NCBI GenBank assembly: GCA_022791975.1
Contig: JAAWAC010000023.1
Span: 1-59,045 of the forward strand
DNA from: Lachnospiraceae bacterium
GTDB lineage: Bacteria > Bacillota > Clostridia > Lachnospirales > Lachnospiraceae
Direction: 5' to 3'
Length of the DNA stretch: 59,045 bases
Shown piece after piece: positions 52,103-59,045 of this stretch; within the stretch, counting starts at the first letter, position 1; each line of letters starts with the position of its first letter. The notes under the pieces were generated by a model. That model had not been told where the DNA came from and ran no database searches. It saw nothing but the letters and a program-made list of their open reading frames with translations. Both the position numbers and the translations under genes were made by a program.

Positions 52103-53381
52103 CCCCTTCCTTCCACAGCTGCTCGGCGGTGCGATTTTTCCTGTCCCTGATAAGGGGATCTGCGTTTTTAGATAACAGGTATCTATATAATGCCTCATTG
52201 AGGCTGTATTTCTGTCCCCTTTTCCTTCTCCTGACTCCCTGAATCGCACATTTCATCAATGCCGTATACCCATTTCCATCCTGCTGATTCAGACAAATGC
52301 CTTCGGTTTCACATAACCTCTCCACATATTTTTTTCGCCCATGCCAGCAGGCCACCATCAACGGCGTATTTCCTTCATTCTGCATTTTAAAATAACTGGT
52401 GTTTGTCTCATCCATGGAACCCTTATTAAAATCCGCCCCGTAGTCCAGCAACAGGCAAAAGGTTTTAAAATCGTCGATCTGTACGCAGTGGGCCAAGGGT
52501 GTGAAACAAAAATCCTTGCTGTCCGTCTTGTTGATATCCACATGATGCTCCAGGAGAAATCGGATTTTCTTCATTCTCTGGGACTCCGGTATAAGTTCCC
52601 CCTCCCGTTTGCCTTTCTTAATATCATAGTTGTATCGGATGCAGCTAATCAGGAGGGTCAGCCCGTCGGGAAGATATTCATCCAGGTTCAGATCCCGGAT
52701 TTTATCGTCCTTACAGAAGTCATCCAGATACTGATATTCTTCATCCAGCGCTAATAATTGGGCATAGTTATGGCTTTTGCTCCGGGTGGCCATGTAATCC
52801 CGGAGCAGAAGGCTATTCTCATACAGATTGGTATGTCCGGTGTCATCGTGTATAATATACACATCCACCTTGTCCTTCTTTTCCAGTTCATTGGCCAGGC
52901 GCCGGATTTTCGCATCCCGGCTTTTTTCTCTGAAATGATCGCATTTTTCCACTCTGAATTTATCTGGATATTTTTTTCGAAATTCCGGAATAGTCATCAA
53001 AACCTGCCAACCAGCCTTGTTGCCGCTGTCCTTTGCCTTGTCCAACTCCAGCTGCACCGTATCCGGAATCACCACCTGACTGTAGTCCTCCAGCAGCAAG
53101 CTCAGCAGGCGCTTATTTTTCAGCAGTGCAGAGGTATCCGGGATAACCACGGAGACCTGCCTTTTCAGCTCCTCGGGCTTGATGTGAAAAAGCCGGGCAA
53201 ATTCCAGTATCCTGTCAATGGGTGGAACCAGTCTGCCACTTTCATATTTGGAGTACACGGACCGGTCTATATGAAGCTCCTGAGCCACCGCACCCTGGGT
53301 CCATTTTTTCGGCTGCTCATTTCGTATCCTTGCCATGGTTTTTCCCACGTTTGCCAGCTCCAATAATTCTGTATCTACCAT
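52086..53381 (-). CDS. XRE helix-turn-helix, PIN nuclease and ankyrin-repeat fusion
   Basis: A 431-residue three-part protein. Residues 13-68 form an XRE DNA-binding domain (TQGAVAQELHIDRSVYSKYESGR). Residues 77-185 form a PIN domain like that of PhoH2-type RNases, with acidic residues D82 (IPDTSAL), E112 (QLELDKAK), D156 and D179/D180 (IIHDD). Residues 270-425 form ankyrin-type repeats (FTPLAHCVQIDDFKTFCLLLDYGADFN, NTPLMVACWHGRKKYVERL, GYTALMKCA). AAAGGAGAAGG precedes the ATG. It probably represses its own operon and may cleave RNA. Confidence 0.82.
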   Translation of the reverse strand: MVDTELLELANVGKTMARIRNEQPKKWTQGAVAQELHIDRSVYSKYESGRLVPPIDRILEFARLFHIKPEELKRQVSVVIPDTSALLKNKRLLSLLLEDYSQVVIPDTVQLELDKAKDSGNKAGWQVLMTIPEFRKKYPDKFRVEKCDHFREKSRDAKIRRLANELEKKDKVDVYIIHDDTGHTNLYENSLLLRDYMATRSKSHNYAQLLALDEEYQYLDDFCKDDKIRDLNLDEYLPDGLTLLISCIRYNYDIKKGKREGELIPESQRMKKIRFLLEHHVDINKTDSKDFCFTPLAHCVQIDDFKTFCLLLDYGADFNKGSMDETNTSYFKMQNEGNTPLMVACWHGRKKYVERLCETEGICLNQQDGNGYTALMKCAIQGVRRRKRGQKYSLNEALYRYLLSKNADPLIRDRKNRTAEQLWKEGDEALD

Positions 53382-53421
53382 ACCTTCTCCTTTCCCACAT
53401 GTTTTATCTTGTATGAATCTC

Positions 53422-53450
53422 ATCATAACCCGGATATTTTGTGCAAGCAA
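53422..53450 (-). promoter_or_regulatory. Promoter of the XRE-PIN-ANK operon
   Basis: On the minus strand TTGCTT (53445-53450), 17 bases, TATGAT (53422-53427), about 40 bases before the start codon. Confidence 0.6.
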
Positions 53451-53537
53451 TAGCATTTCAAATCTTGCACATTTTCTTGAAAAAAAGCACGGATTTGGCG
53501 CACATTTCCCCTGCTTCACGCACATGGGCCTTGCACA
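53440..53537. repeat. Three copies of TGTGCAAG upstream of the operon
   Basis: TGTGCAAG lies at 53440-53447, and its complement CTTGCACA at 53464-53471 and 53530-53537. The first pair is an inverted repeat with a 16-base centre and overlaps the -35 box. They are likely binding sites for the XRE domain encoded by the first gene. Confidence 0.55.
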
Positions 53538-53561
53538 ATCTCTCTTCCCAGAGCACAAAAA

Positions 53562-53609
53562 TTGACAATTTCTTCGAGAAGGCTTATACTGTATTTATTA
53601 CATATGTAA
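53562..53609 (+). promoter_or_regulatory. blaI promoter and BlaI operator
   Basis: TTGACA (53562-53567), 17 bases, TATACT (53585-53590). Just downstream is the perfect palindrome TTACATATGTAA (53598-53609), containing the TACA/TGTA half-sites bound by BlaI and MecI repressors. Confidence 0.75.
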
Positions 53610-53627
53610 GATTTAAGGAGAATTCAC

Positions 53628-54023
53628 ATGCAGGAGTTGCCTCAGATTTCCGAAGCGGAATTCGAAGTTATGAAGGTTGTGTGGAAACATGCGCCCATCA
53701 GTACCAATGAGATCACCCAACTGTTAATGCAGACCACCAGCTGGAGTCCCAAAACCATACAGACTCTGATTAAACGTCTGGTGACCAAGGGCGCTCTAAC
53801 CTACGAGAAAAAGAGCCGGGTATTCGTTTATACCCCGCTTGTAAAGGAAAGCGAGTATATGGACCGGGAAAGCAAGTCCTTTCTGGCCCGTTTCTACGGC
53901 GGGGACATGATGTCCATGCTGTCCGCATACCTAGAAAATAATAGTCTATCAGATGCAGAGATAGACCGCCTTCGCTCTCTTCTCTCCCAGAAGAATAAAA
54001 AGGGAGGCCATGAACATGGCTAG
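53628..54023 (+). CDS. blaI: BlaI/MecI-family repressor
   Basis: A 131-residue winged-helix repressor. Residues 8-75 bind DNA (ISEAEFEVMKVVWKHAPISTNEITQLL, SPKTIQTLIKRLVTKGAL); the C-terminal helices (residues 80-125) dimerise and contain the region cleaved on induction. AAGGAG precedes the ATG. It overlaps blaR1 by 14 bases. Confidence 0.92.
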   Translation: MQELPQISEAEFEVMKVVWKHAPISTNEITQLLMQTTSWSPKTIQTLIKRLVTKGALTYEKKSRVFVYTPLVKESEYMDRESKSFLARFYGGDMMSMLSAYLENNSLSDAEIDRLRSLLSQKNKKGGHEHG

Positions 54024-55812
54024 CTTTATGATACGTTTTTTCCTGTGCAATGTGCCTGTCAGCGGCATGGTGGGAATTCTTTTCCTGGTGAGACGGATTT
54101 TTCGCAACAGCCTGTCCAGCCGAATGCAGTACAACCTATGGTTCCTGCTTCTGGGGCTTCTCTTCCTTCCCTTTCTTCCCTTGCGTCTCATGGGAATTCC
54201 ACAGATCCTGTGGTGGCTTAGCACCCTTGCAGGCTCCCAAGCTTCCCCATCCAAGGCCCCTTTGCAGGGGTCCCTGGAAGCTACTTCTAGCGAAAATGCA
54301 AGCTGGATCACAGACCTTGCGCTCTCTGTTCACAGGGAGGCGCCCCCTTTCACTGGATACCTGTTATGGGCCCTGTGGATTGCGGGCATGGTGGGAATGA
54401 CTATCCTGACCATCCAATCCTTTCTCCGTCTGGGGGCCCTGAAAAAGTCTGCACTGCCCCTTCAAAATCCAACGGTCCGCAGACTTTATGAGAGCTGCCT
54501 GAAAGAACTGGGCATTTCCAGAACAATCCCCATTTACAGCACCGCCTTTTTGAGCTCCCCTGTGATAGTGGGGCTTTGGAAGCCTTGCATTTATCTGCCG
54601 ATTTCTCTTCTCTCCGATTGTCATCCATGGGATATGCGCTATATGCTGCTGCATGAGCTGCAACACTACAGGCACCGGGATGCCCTTGGCAATTATTTTA
54701 TGAGCCTTGCAGGCATCCTCTATTGGTTTAACCCCTTTATTTGGTATGCCCAAAGGGTAATGCGCAATGACCAGGAAGTGGCCTGCGACACCTCTGTCCT
54801 GGACATGCTTGAGGCGGATGACTGTGAAGCCTACGGTTATGCGTTGCTTCGCTTTGCGGAAAAAGTCTCCCGGTCCCCCTCTCCCTTTGCCGCCGGCCTG
54901 GGAGGAGCCGGGAAGCAGCTGGAGCAGCGGATTCTCCATATTGCCTCCTATAAAAAGCCCACCCTGCGGGGACGCCTGAAAAGCCTGGCTATATGTACTG
55001 GGACTGCTGCCCTTCTTTTGGGACTTGCGCCTCTTCTCTCCACATATGCAGCCGATAACAGCCACTACTCATGGGAACCCTCTTCGAAACATATTTCCTA
55101 TACGGACTTTTCCGCCTACTTTGGAGCATACCAAGGAAGCTTTGTTTTATACGATTTTGGAAACAATGCCTGGATCATTCACGATCTAAACCAGGCCACC
55201 CTGCGCTTCTCCCCAAACTCTACCTACAAAATATACGACGCTCTCTTTGGATTGGAGGAAGGCATTCTTTCACCGGAGGATTCCCTGATCCCCTGGAACG
55301 GAGAATCCTATCCCCTGGAAGCCTGGAATGCCCCGCAAACCCTTGCATCCGCTATGAGAGCTTCCGTTAACTGGTATTTTCAGGAAATAGACGCGCAGCT
55401 GGGTACTCCAGTCCTTCACAGCTATATAGAAAAAATCGGGTACGGAAACAAAGATATTAGCCAGAGCTCCTCCCCCTACTGGCTGGAATCCTCCTTAAAA
55501 ATCTCTCCCATAGAGCAGGTGGAGCTTTTAACCATGCTTTCCCACAACAGCTTTGGTTTTGCCCCTGAAAACATCCAGGCCGTAAAGGATTCTATTCACC
55601 TTTCCTCTTCCCCCAGGGGAGCCTTCTATGGAAAGACCGGAACCGGACGGGTAGATGGTAAGGATGTGAACGGGTGGTTTGTAGGCTTCCTGGAAACTCC
55701 AGATAACACCTATTTTTTTGCTACCCATATCAGCGCCCACAAAGGCGCCAATGGAAGCAGGGCATCAGAAATAACCCGGTCTATCTTGTCTGACCAAAAT
55801 CTCTATTTCTGA
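54010..55812 (+). CDS. blaR1: BlaR1-type beta-lactam sensor with M56 protease domain
   Basis: A 600-residue membrane receptor. Four helices in the first 335 residues surround the M56 zinc protease, with the motif H215-E-L-Q-H219. From about residue 355 the extracellular penicillin-binding sensor resembles class D beta-lactamases, with S404-T-Y-K407 as the acylation site and a C-terminal YGKTGTG motif. Beta-lactam binding should trigger cleavage of BlaI. No beta-lactamase gene lies next to it; the only other operator found is in front of the convergent lipoprotein gene. Confidence 0.92.
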   Translation: MNMASFMIRFFLCNVPVSGMVGILFLVRRIFRNSLSSRMQYNLWFLLLGLLFLPFLPLRLMGIPQILWWLSTLAGSQASPSKAPLQGSLEATSSENASWITDLALSVHREAPPFTGYLLWALWIAGMVGMTILTIQSFLRLGALKKSALPLQNPTVRRLYESCLKELGISRTIPIYSTAFLSSPVIVGLWKPCIYLPISLLSDCHPWDMRYMLLHELQHYRHRDALGNYFMSLAGILYWFNPFIWYAQRVMRNDQEVACDTSVLDMLEADDCEAYGYALLRFAEKVSRSPSPFAAGLGGAGKQLEQRILHIASYKKPTLRGRLKSLAICTGTAALLLGLAPLLSTYAADNSHYSWEPSSKHISYTDFSAYFGAYQGSFVLYDFGNNAWIIHDLNQATLRFSPNSTYKIYDALFGLEEGILSPEDSLIPWNGESYPLEAWNAPQTLASAMRASVNWYFQEIDAQLGTPVLHSYIEKIGYGNKDISQSSSPYWLESSLKISPIEQVELLTMLSHNSFGFAPENIQAVKDSIHLSSSPRGAFYGKTGTGRVDGKDVNGWFVGFLETPDNTYFFATHISAHKGANGSRASEITRSILSDQNLYF

Positions 55813-57073
55813 TGCTTTCATCACTGCTCCCATAAATTTCTTCCCATGCCTCTTTTGTCAGGCGGGGAGTATGCCATCTCTCCTCACCATGCTCTCCCTC
55901 TGAGAGTACCTGATTGGATACATAGTGTACGCCTCCGTCCTCCAAAGGACGGACCACCACCTGGTGGACATATACCTTCGAATCATTGGCCTGGGGATAT
56001 ACCACGTGGACCGTAAGCGTTATGGTTTTGTCCCCATTCTCCTCATAGTCTACCACTTCCGGAAAGGGTTGTTCCGGGTTCTCGATCTCATAAAAGCCTC
56101 TGGGTCTGTATTCATAGGTGGAATTTTGGGATTGATAGGTAGTCTTGGACTGCAAGGTCCCGCTGTCAATATGCAAATAGGTCCCCATGACACCTTCAAA
56201 TTCATCCTTTGGTATCTGATAAATGGCGCCTACTCCCAAGTTGTCATCCATCACATAGGGCACCGGTTTCCCGTTTATTTTCTCATAGAAAATGTCATAC
56301 AAATCATAGAAATTCAGCTCCCCAAAGTCTTCTTCCCTCCAATTCACAAGAAACATATTATTTTTCCCATAGCCTACAGGGAGAACATATTTTCGATTCA
56401 GCTCCCGGCATCTCTCCTCCAAAGGCTGTACCCGAAACGCGGCATGCTCCTCCTCCCCGCTAAGCTCAAGTGCATACAGCTCCTGGGAGGGCCATCCTCC
56501 GGTAAACATTACATAGCCCTCCTCCGTATACTCCCAGTCCTCTGCCTGGTAGCTTACGGCCGCTTCCCCCACTATATTTCCGTTTTGGTATTGATAACGC
56601 CTTCTGGTCACTGTCACATCCCCGTCTTTTGTGCAGAAATCATATTTTATAAATCCCCCCTGATAGTCCACCTCCACAATCGTGGCTTGGGCCTCTTCCC
56701 TGGCCTCCACCCTCTGGCAAAATTCCATCACCTGTTGGGCTGCCGCCATATCCAGTTGGTTTCTACTGTCAACAGCCGCATATCCCTGATCTCCAAACCG
56801 TTTTATAATTCTGCCAATCGTGTCCAGATCCGCCATGGTATGTTCCTCTTCCGCCTCTTTATAAAGATCCAGGCAAAGAGTTGCCACTTTGTCCTCCTCC
56901 CGGGAATGCTCCTCCGCTCCCTTCTCTACTGTATCCTGGGACCCGTCTAGTTCCCTTTCCTCTTTCTCTACTTCCTCCCAGATTGTATGCCCACACCCAG
57001 TAGCACAGAGCAGCATGAAACTAACGGCCAGAAAGCCAGCTCTCCAGAGCCAAATTATCTTTTTCACTGTCAT
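55781..57073 (-). CDS. Lipoprotein of unknown function, probable BlaI target
   Basis: A 430-residue predicted lipoprotein with a signal peptide ending in the lipobox CATGC and a Glu-rich linker (residues 30-65). A large Tyr- and Glu-rich extracellular domain follows (about 90-410), with strand-like segments such as VDYQGGFIKYDF, TVTRRRYQYQNG and TITLTVHVVYPQ. It may belong to DUF6070, which I recall only loosely. AAGGAGG precedes the ATG. Its 3' end overlaps blaR1 by 32 bases, and its promoter holds a copy of the BlaI operator. Confidence 0.75.
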   Translation of the reverse strand: MTVKKIIWLWRAGFLAVSFMLLCATGCGHTIWEEVEKEERELDGSQDTVEKGAEEHSREEDKVATLCLDLYKEAEEEHTMADLDTIGRIIKRFGDQGYAAVDSRNQLDMAAAQQVMEFCQRVEAREEAQATIVEVDYQGGFIKYDFCTKDGDVTVTRRRYQYQNGNIVGEAAVSYQAEDWEYTEEGYVMFTGGWPSQELYALELSGEEEHAAFRVQPLEERCRELNRKYVLPVGYGKNNMFLVNWREEDFGELNFYDLYDIFYEKINGKPVPYVMDDNLGVGAIYQIPKDEFEGVMGTYLHIDSGTLQSKTTYQSQNSTYEYRPRGFYEIENPEQPFPEVVDYEENGDKTITLTVHVVYPQANDSKVYVHQVVVRPLEDGGVHYVSNQVLSEGEHGEERWHTPRLTKEAWEEIYGSSDESIRNRDFGQTR

Positions 57074-57143
57074 AAACTGCTTCCTCCTTCTGCTCTTCTA
57101 TTACTTTCCCCACTTAGGAGATTCCTCTGGTCATTATTTTTAA

Positions 57144-57172
57144 ATATTACATCTGTAAGATTTAAAAGTCAA
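57144..57172 (-). promoter_or_regulatory. Lipoprotein promoter with BlaI operator in the spacer
   Basis: On the minus strand TTGACT (57167-57172), 17 bases, TAATAT (57144-57149). The spacer holds TTACATCTGTAA (57147-57158, plus strand), followed by GATTTAA, the same order as at the blaI promoter. Confidence 0.7.
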
Positions 57173-57279
57173 GTGTTCTTTTTTCCCAATCCTGTTTCCA
57201 TACCATTGGAATCTATTATTGGCAGCCTGTGTCTCCTAAAAAGTATTGAAAAGATGTACTCATTTTCAATCTGCTTGCC

Positions 57280-58235
57280 TCAATCTTTCCTACTCCCATA
57301 TGTGGCAGGCTTTTCCGCAACCATTATCTCACTCACAGATGGCGTAAAATTATATGTCACGCCCTTACCCGTCTGCCCTTCTTGGGGCACAGGATAGGCA
57401 TCACTCATGTCAAAGAACTTCTCAAAAAATACTTTCAGCTTATCCATAACACTTTGTTTCTTTGCCGCCCTATTACCGCCCCCAAACCGGGATACCGGCG
57501 GCATAAGTTTATCAATATCCGTTCCCGTAGTTTTCAGCTCCCCAACCCGGAACACATTTTCAGCCCCTTTTTGCTGCGAAGCTCTGGGCTGGCATCCATC
57601 GCTTTTCGAATTGTCACCAGGACTTCCTTATCTTCCTCATGGGTATCATGGTATTTCTTTGCCAGCATCAGGATATAATCTATGTTAATTTCTATCTGCT
57701 TAATAAGCTCAACCTCAAACACTACATCGTCTGTGATGTCCGTAGGCTCACCTTTCTCTCGCCTGTGTTTCCACCCATCGCGCAAATCCTGATACCTGCC
57801 TAGATAATCCTGAAGGTCCCGCTCTTCCAGAAGCTCCTTTCCGATGAACTCATCAAACGAAATCAAGATATTCCGCATGCGTAGTATGGCTCCAAACTGT
57901 GCAATAAAATCCTTCTGGTTCTGGTCCCCGATAATCTGCGGTTCGGTCAGTGGGAATTTTTCCTGCAATACTCCCACCATATCCGCATATCCAGGATACT
58001 CCTTACCATCTGCACCCTTATAGCCATTGTAATAATCCATAAAGCTTCGCATCAAAACGATTCCACCAGCATCCTCATCCCCAAAAAGGGATATGGCCGT
58101 GTCCACACGCTTCTGCAAATTGCGGAAGCAGATGACATTTCCGAATGTTTTAATAGAATTCAAGATACGGTTCGTTCTGGAAAATGCCTGGATTAATCCA
58201 TGCATCTTCAAATTTTTATCTACCCACAGCGTATC
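57280..58235 (-). pseudogene. hsdR: Type I restriction enzyme R subunit, decayed C-terminal part
   Basis: From about 58235 to 57555 the frame reads the HsdR C-terminal region (LWVDKNLKMHGLIQAFSRTNRIL, KTFGNVICFRNLQKRVDTAI, DEFIGKELLEERDLQDYLGRY). It is then shifted, with about 50 residues missing near 57545. It resumes as ELKTTGTDIDKLMPPVSRFGGGNRAAKK to the end near 57280. The ATP-binding and nuclease parts are gone. Its 5' side is joined in frame to a reverse-transcriptase fragment. A non-functional remnant. Confidence 0.85.
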
Positions 58236-58675
58236 TTTGCAGTACACAATCCTGGTTTTAACAGGATGCAGCTCCAGCTTACATTCCGCAAATCTTTCCG
58301 CCAGCCTCTCCTTTATACAGAGCGCCTCTCCTTTGGTTCTACAGTGGACTAATCCATCGTCTGCATATCTCTCGAATGGCGCCTGCGGAAAATTTCTTTT
58401 CATCCACATGTCAAATACATAATGTAAAAACATATTTGCCAAAACCGGACTAATCACCCCACCTTGTGGTGTTCCCGAAGCCCTGTCAATGACCTGCCCA
58501 TCTCTTTGGACAAATGGGGTTTTGAGCCATCTCTCAATGTACATACAGATCCAAGGCTGCTCTACATGCCTGCGCACTACCCGCATCAGAAGTTCATGGT
58601 CTATGTTATCAAACAGGCCTTTTACATCCAGTTCAATGACATAATCATATTTCCAACATCTTTTCCTTGCCTTCT
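58233..58675 (-). pseudogene. Group II intron reverse-transcriptase fragment B
   Basis: About 147 codons, starting EKARKRCWKYDYVIELDVKG and including GTPQGGVISPVLANMF and the active-site FERYADDGLV. The reading frame passes directly into HsdR sequence after VYCKD (near 58233), so the X and maturase domains are absent. No complete intron RNA structure is seen. Confidence 0.8.
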
Positions 58676-58923
58676 CTACTCATCATCAATCATTACGCCG
58701 CTGACCAGAAACTTTCTTGTCACCGATATGACATCTCCGTCCTTTATTGTCCGTCCGAAGATTGTCATCAGCTTGTCATGGTCTACTGTGTCAAAGAATT
58801 TCGCAAGGTCGATGTCCACTATCCAGCTGTGTCCGTCATTCATCATCTCTAATGCTTTCAGGACTGCCTGCTGTGCACACCGGTTTGGTCTGAATCCGTA
58901 GCTGTGGGCGTGGAACTGCTCCT
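58676..58923 (-). pseudogene. Group II intron reverse-transcriptase fragment A
   Basis: About 80 codons of a different reverse transcriptase: HSYGFRPNRCAQQAVLKALE, WIVDIDLAKFFDTVDHDKLM, LVSGVMIDDE. It stops where fragment B begins in another frame (near 58675). Its 5' side is cut by the insertion sequence at about 58924. N-terminus and catalytic YADD are missing. Confidence 0.8.
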
Positions 58924-59045
58924 TGTTCTGGTATACTAAAGTTGTAACAGTTGGTTCGGATAAGGTATAATAAAAATGAGCAAAGGAGGAACCAGCAGCA
59001 TGGCCAAAGTCTATAACAAAGAATTCAAAAAGCAATTAGTGAAAG
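58924..59045 (+). mobile_element. Left end of an IS3-type insertion sequence
   Basis: The DNA changes from reverse-transcriptase coding sequence to a segment starting TGTTCTGG, with AAAGTTGTAACA resembling IS3-family ends, then a promoter (TTGTAA-18-TATAAT), a ribosome site and a transposase start. It continues beyond the window, so the exact end and the second repeat cannot be checked. Confidence 0.6.
59000..59045 (+). CDS. Transposase OrfA, first 15 codons only
   Basis: AAAGGAGG lies 11 bases before an ATG that opens MAKVYNKEFKKQLVK, the usual start of an IS3-family OrfA helix-turn-helix protein. The rest lies outside the window. Confidence 0.65.
   Translation, partial: MAKVYNKEFKKQLVK

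Noticed and set aside
53441..53710. Precursor peptide for the radical SAM enzyme in the blaI upstream region
   Set aside because: The plus-strand frame there has no ribosome site, runs through the blaI promoter and lies out of frame with blaI.
55925..56950. A 341-codon open frame opposite the lipoprotein gene
   Set aside because: It lies antisense to a gene with signal peptide, lipobox and ribosome site, and has no recognisable domain or ribosome site of its own.
57280..58923. A complete group II intron
   Set aside because: Neither RT fragment has an X/maturase domain, and no domain V-like hairpin or intron boundary was found.
1..59045. CRISPR array, prophage or origin of replication
   Set aside because: No regularly spaced direct repeats, no structural phage genes and no DnaA-box cluster were seen.

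Overview
The window looks like a chromosomal segment of a spore-forming, anaerobic Clostridia, most probably a Lachnospiraceae; the genus cannot be fixed from sequence alone. The evidence is a canonical SpoIIID, a SPOCS/LysM spore-coat-type protein, an FprA flavodiiron protein, an AGCS amino-acid symporter, DUF4250 and DUF4253 proteins, many strong AGGAGG ribosome sites, and TTG and GTG starts.

Layout. 1-17.5 kb is mostly housekeeping: guaA (cut by the window edge), spoIIID, fprA, a LysR regulator, a ferredoxin-type aldo/keto reductase, a trigger-factor-like lipoprotein, cardiolipin synthase, a DUF1934 protein, murI, ispE with a GntR regulator, a SPOCS-LysM protein, a PrcB-like lipoprotein, malQ and plsC. 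17.5-28.8 kb holds ddl-murF, a divergent LysR/AGCS pair, a TPR protein, marR-TSUP permease, a Gfo/Idh/MocA oxidoreductase, a sigma-70-like protein without region 4, and a MATE pump-amidohydrolase pair. 29.2-36.9 kb is an eight-gene operon divergent from an IclR regulator: EamA permease, split transketolase, and a NitT/TauT-type ABC importer with two different permeases and two different ATPases. 37-48.9 kb carries metY, an ACT-AraC-MATE cluster, GNAT, a gamma-Glu-GABA-hydrolase-like amidotransferase, DUF4253, then an AT-richer block (Nudix, Crp/Fnr, MATE, broken MATE, MarR), a polysaccharide deacetylase and a 57-residue DUF4250 protein. Two valine tRNAs lie at 49.0-49.2 kb.

The most unusual locus is 49.7-53.4 kb. 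Four genes on the minus strand, each overlapping the next, encode an XRE-PIN-ankyrin protein, a radical SAM enzyme with SPASM/twitch-like C-terminal cysteines, a fusion of a P-loop kinase with a HAD phosphatase, and a phosphoribosyltransferase-like protein. I know of no described system with this composition. It reads as a self-regulated, nucleotide- or nucleoside-related stress or defence module; that function is inference. Next to it are blaI-blaR1 and a lipoprotein gene whose promoter carries the same operator as blaI, which defines a small BlaI regulon.

The right end (57.3-59.0 kb) is a graveyard of horizontally moved DNA: a decayed type I restriction hsdR fused in frame to a piece of group II intron reverse transcriptase, a second reverse-transcriptase fragment, and the start of an IS3-type insertion sequence.

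Regulation is unusually readable here. Two sigma-E-like promoters precede the sporulation genes. Inverted-repeat operators overlap the promoters of the GntR, IclR, MarR, Crp-like, BlaI and XRE regulator genes or of their neighbours.
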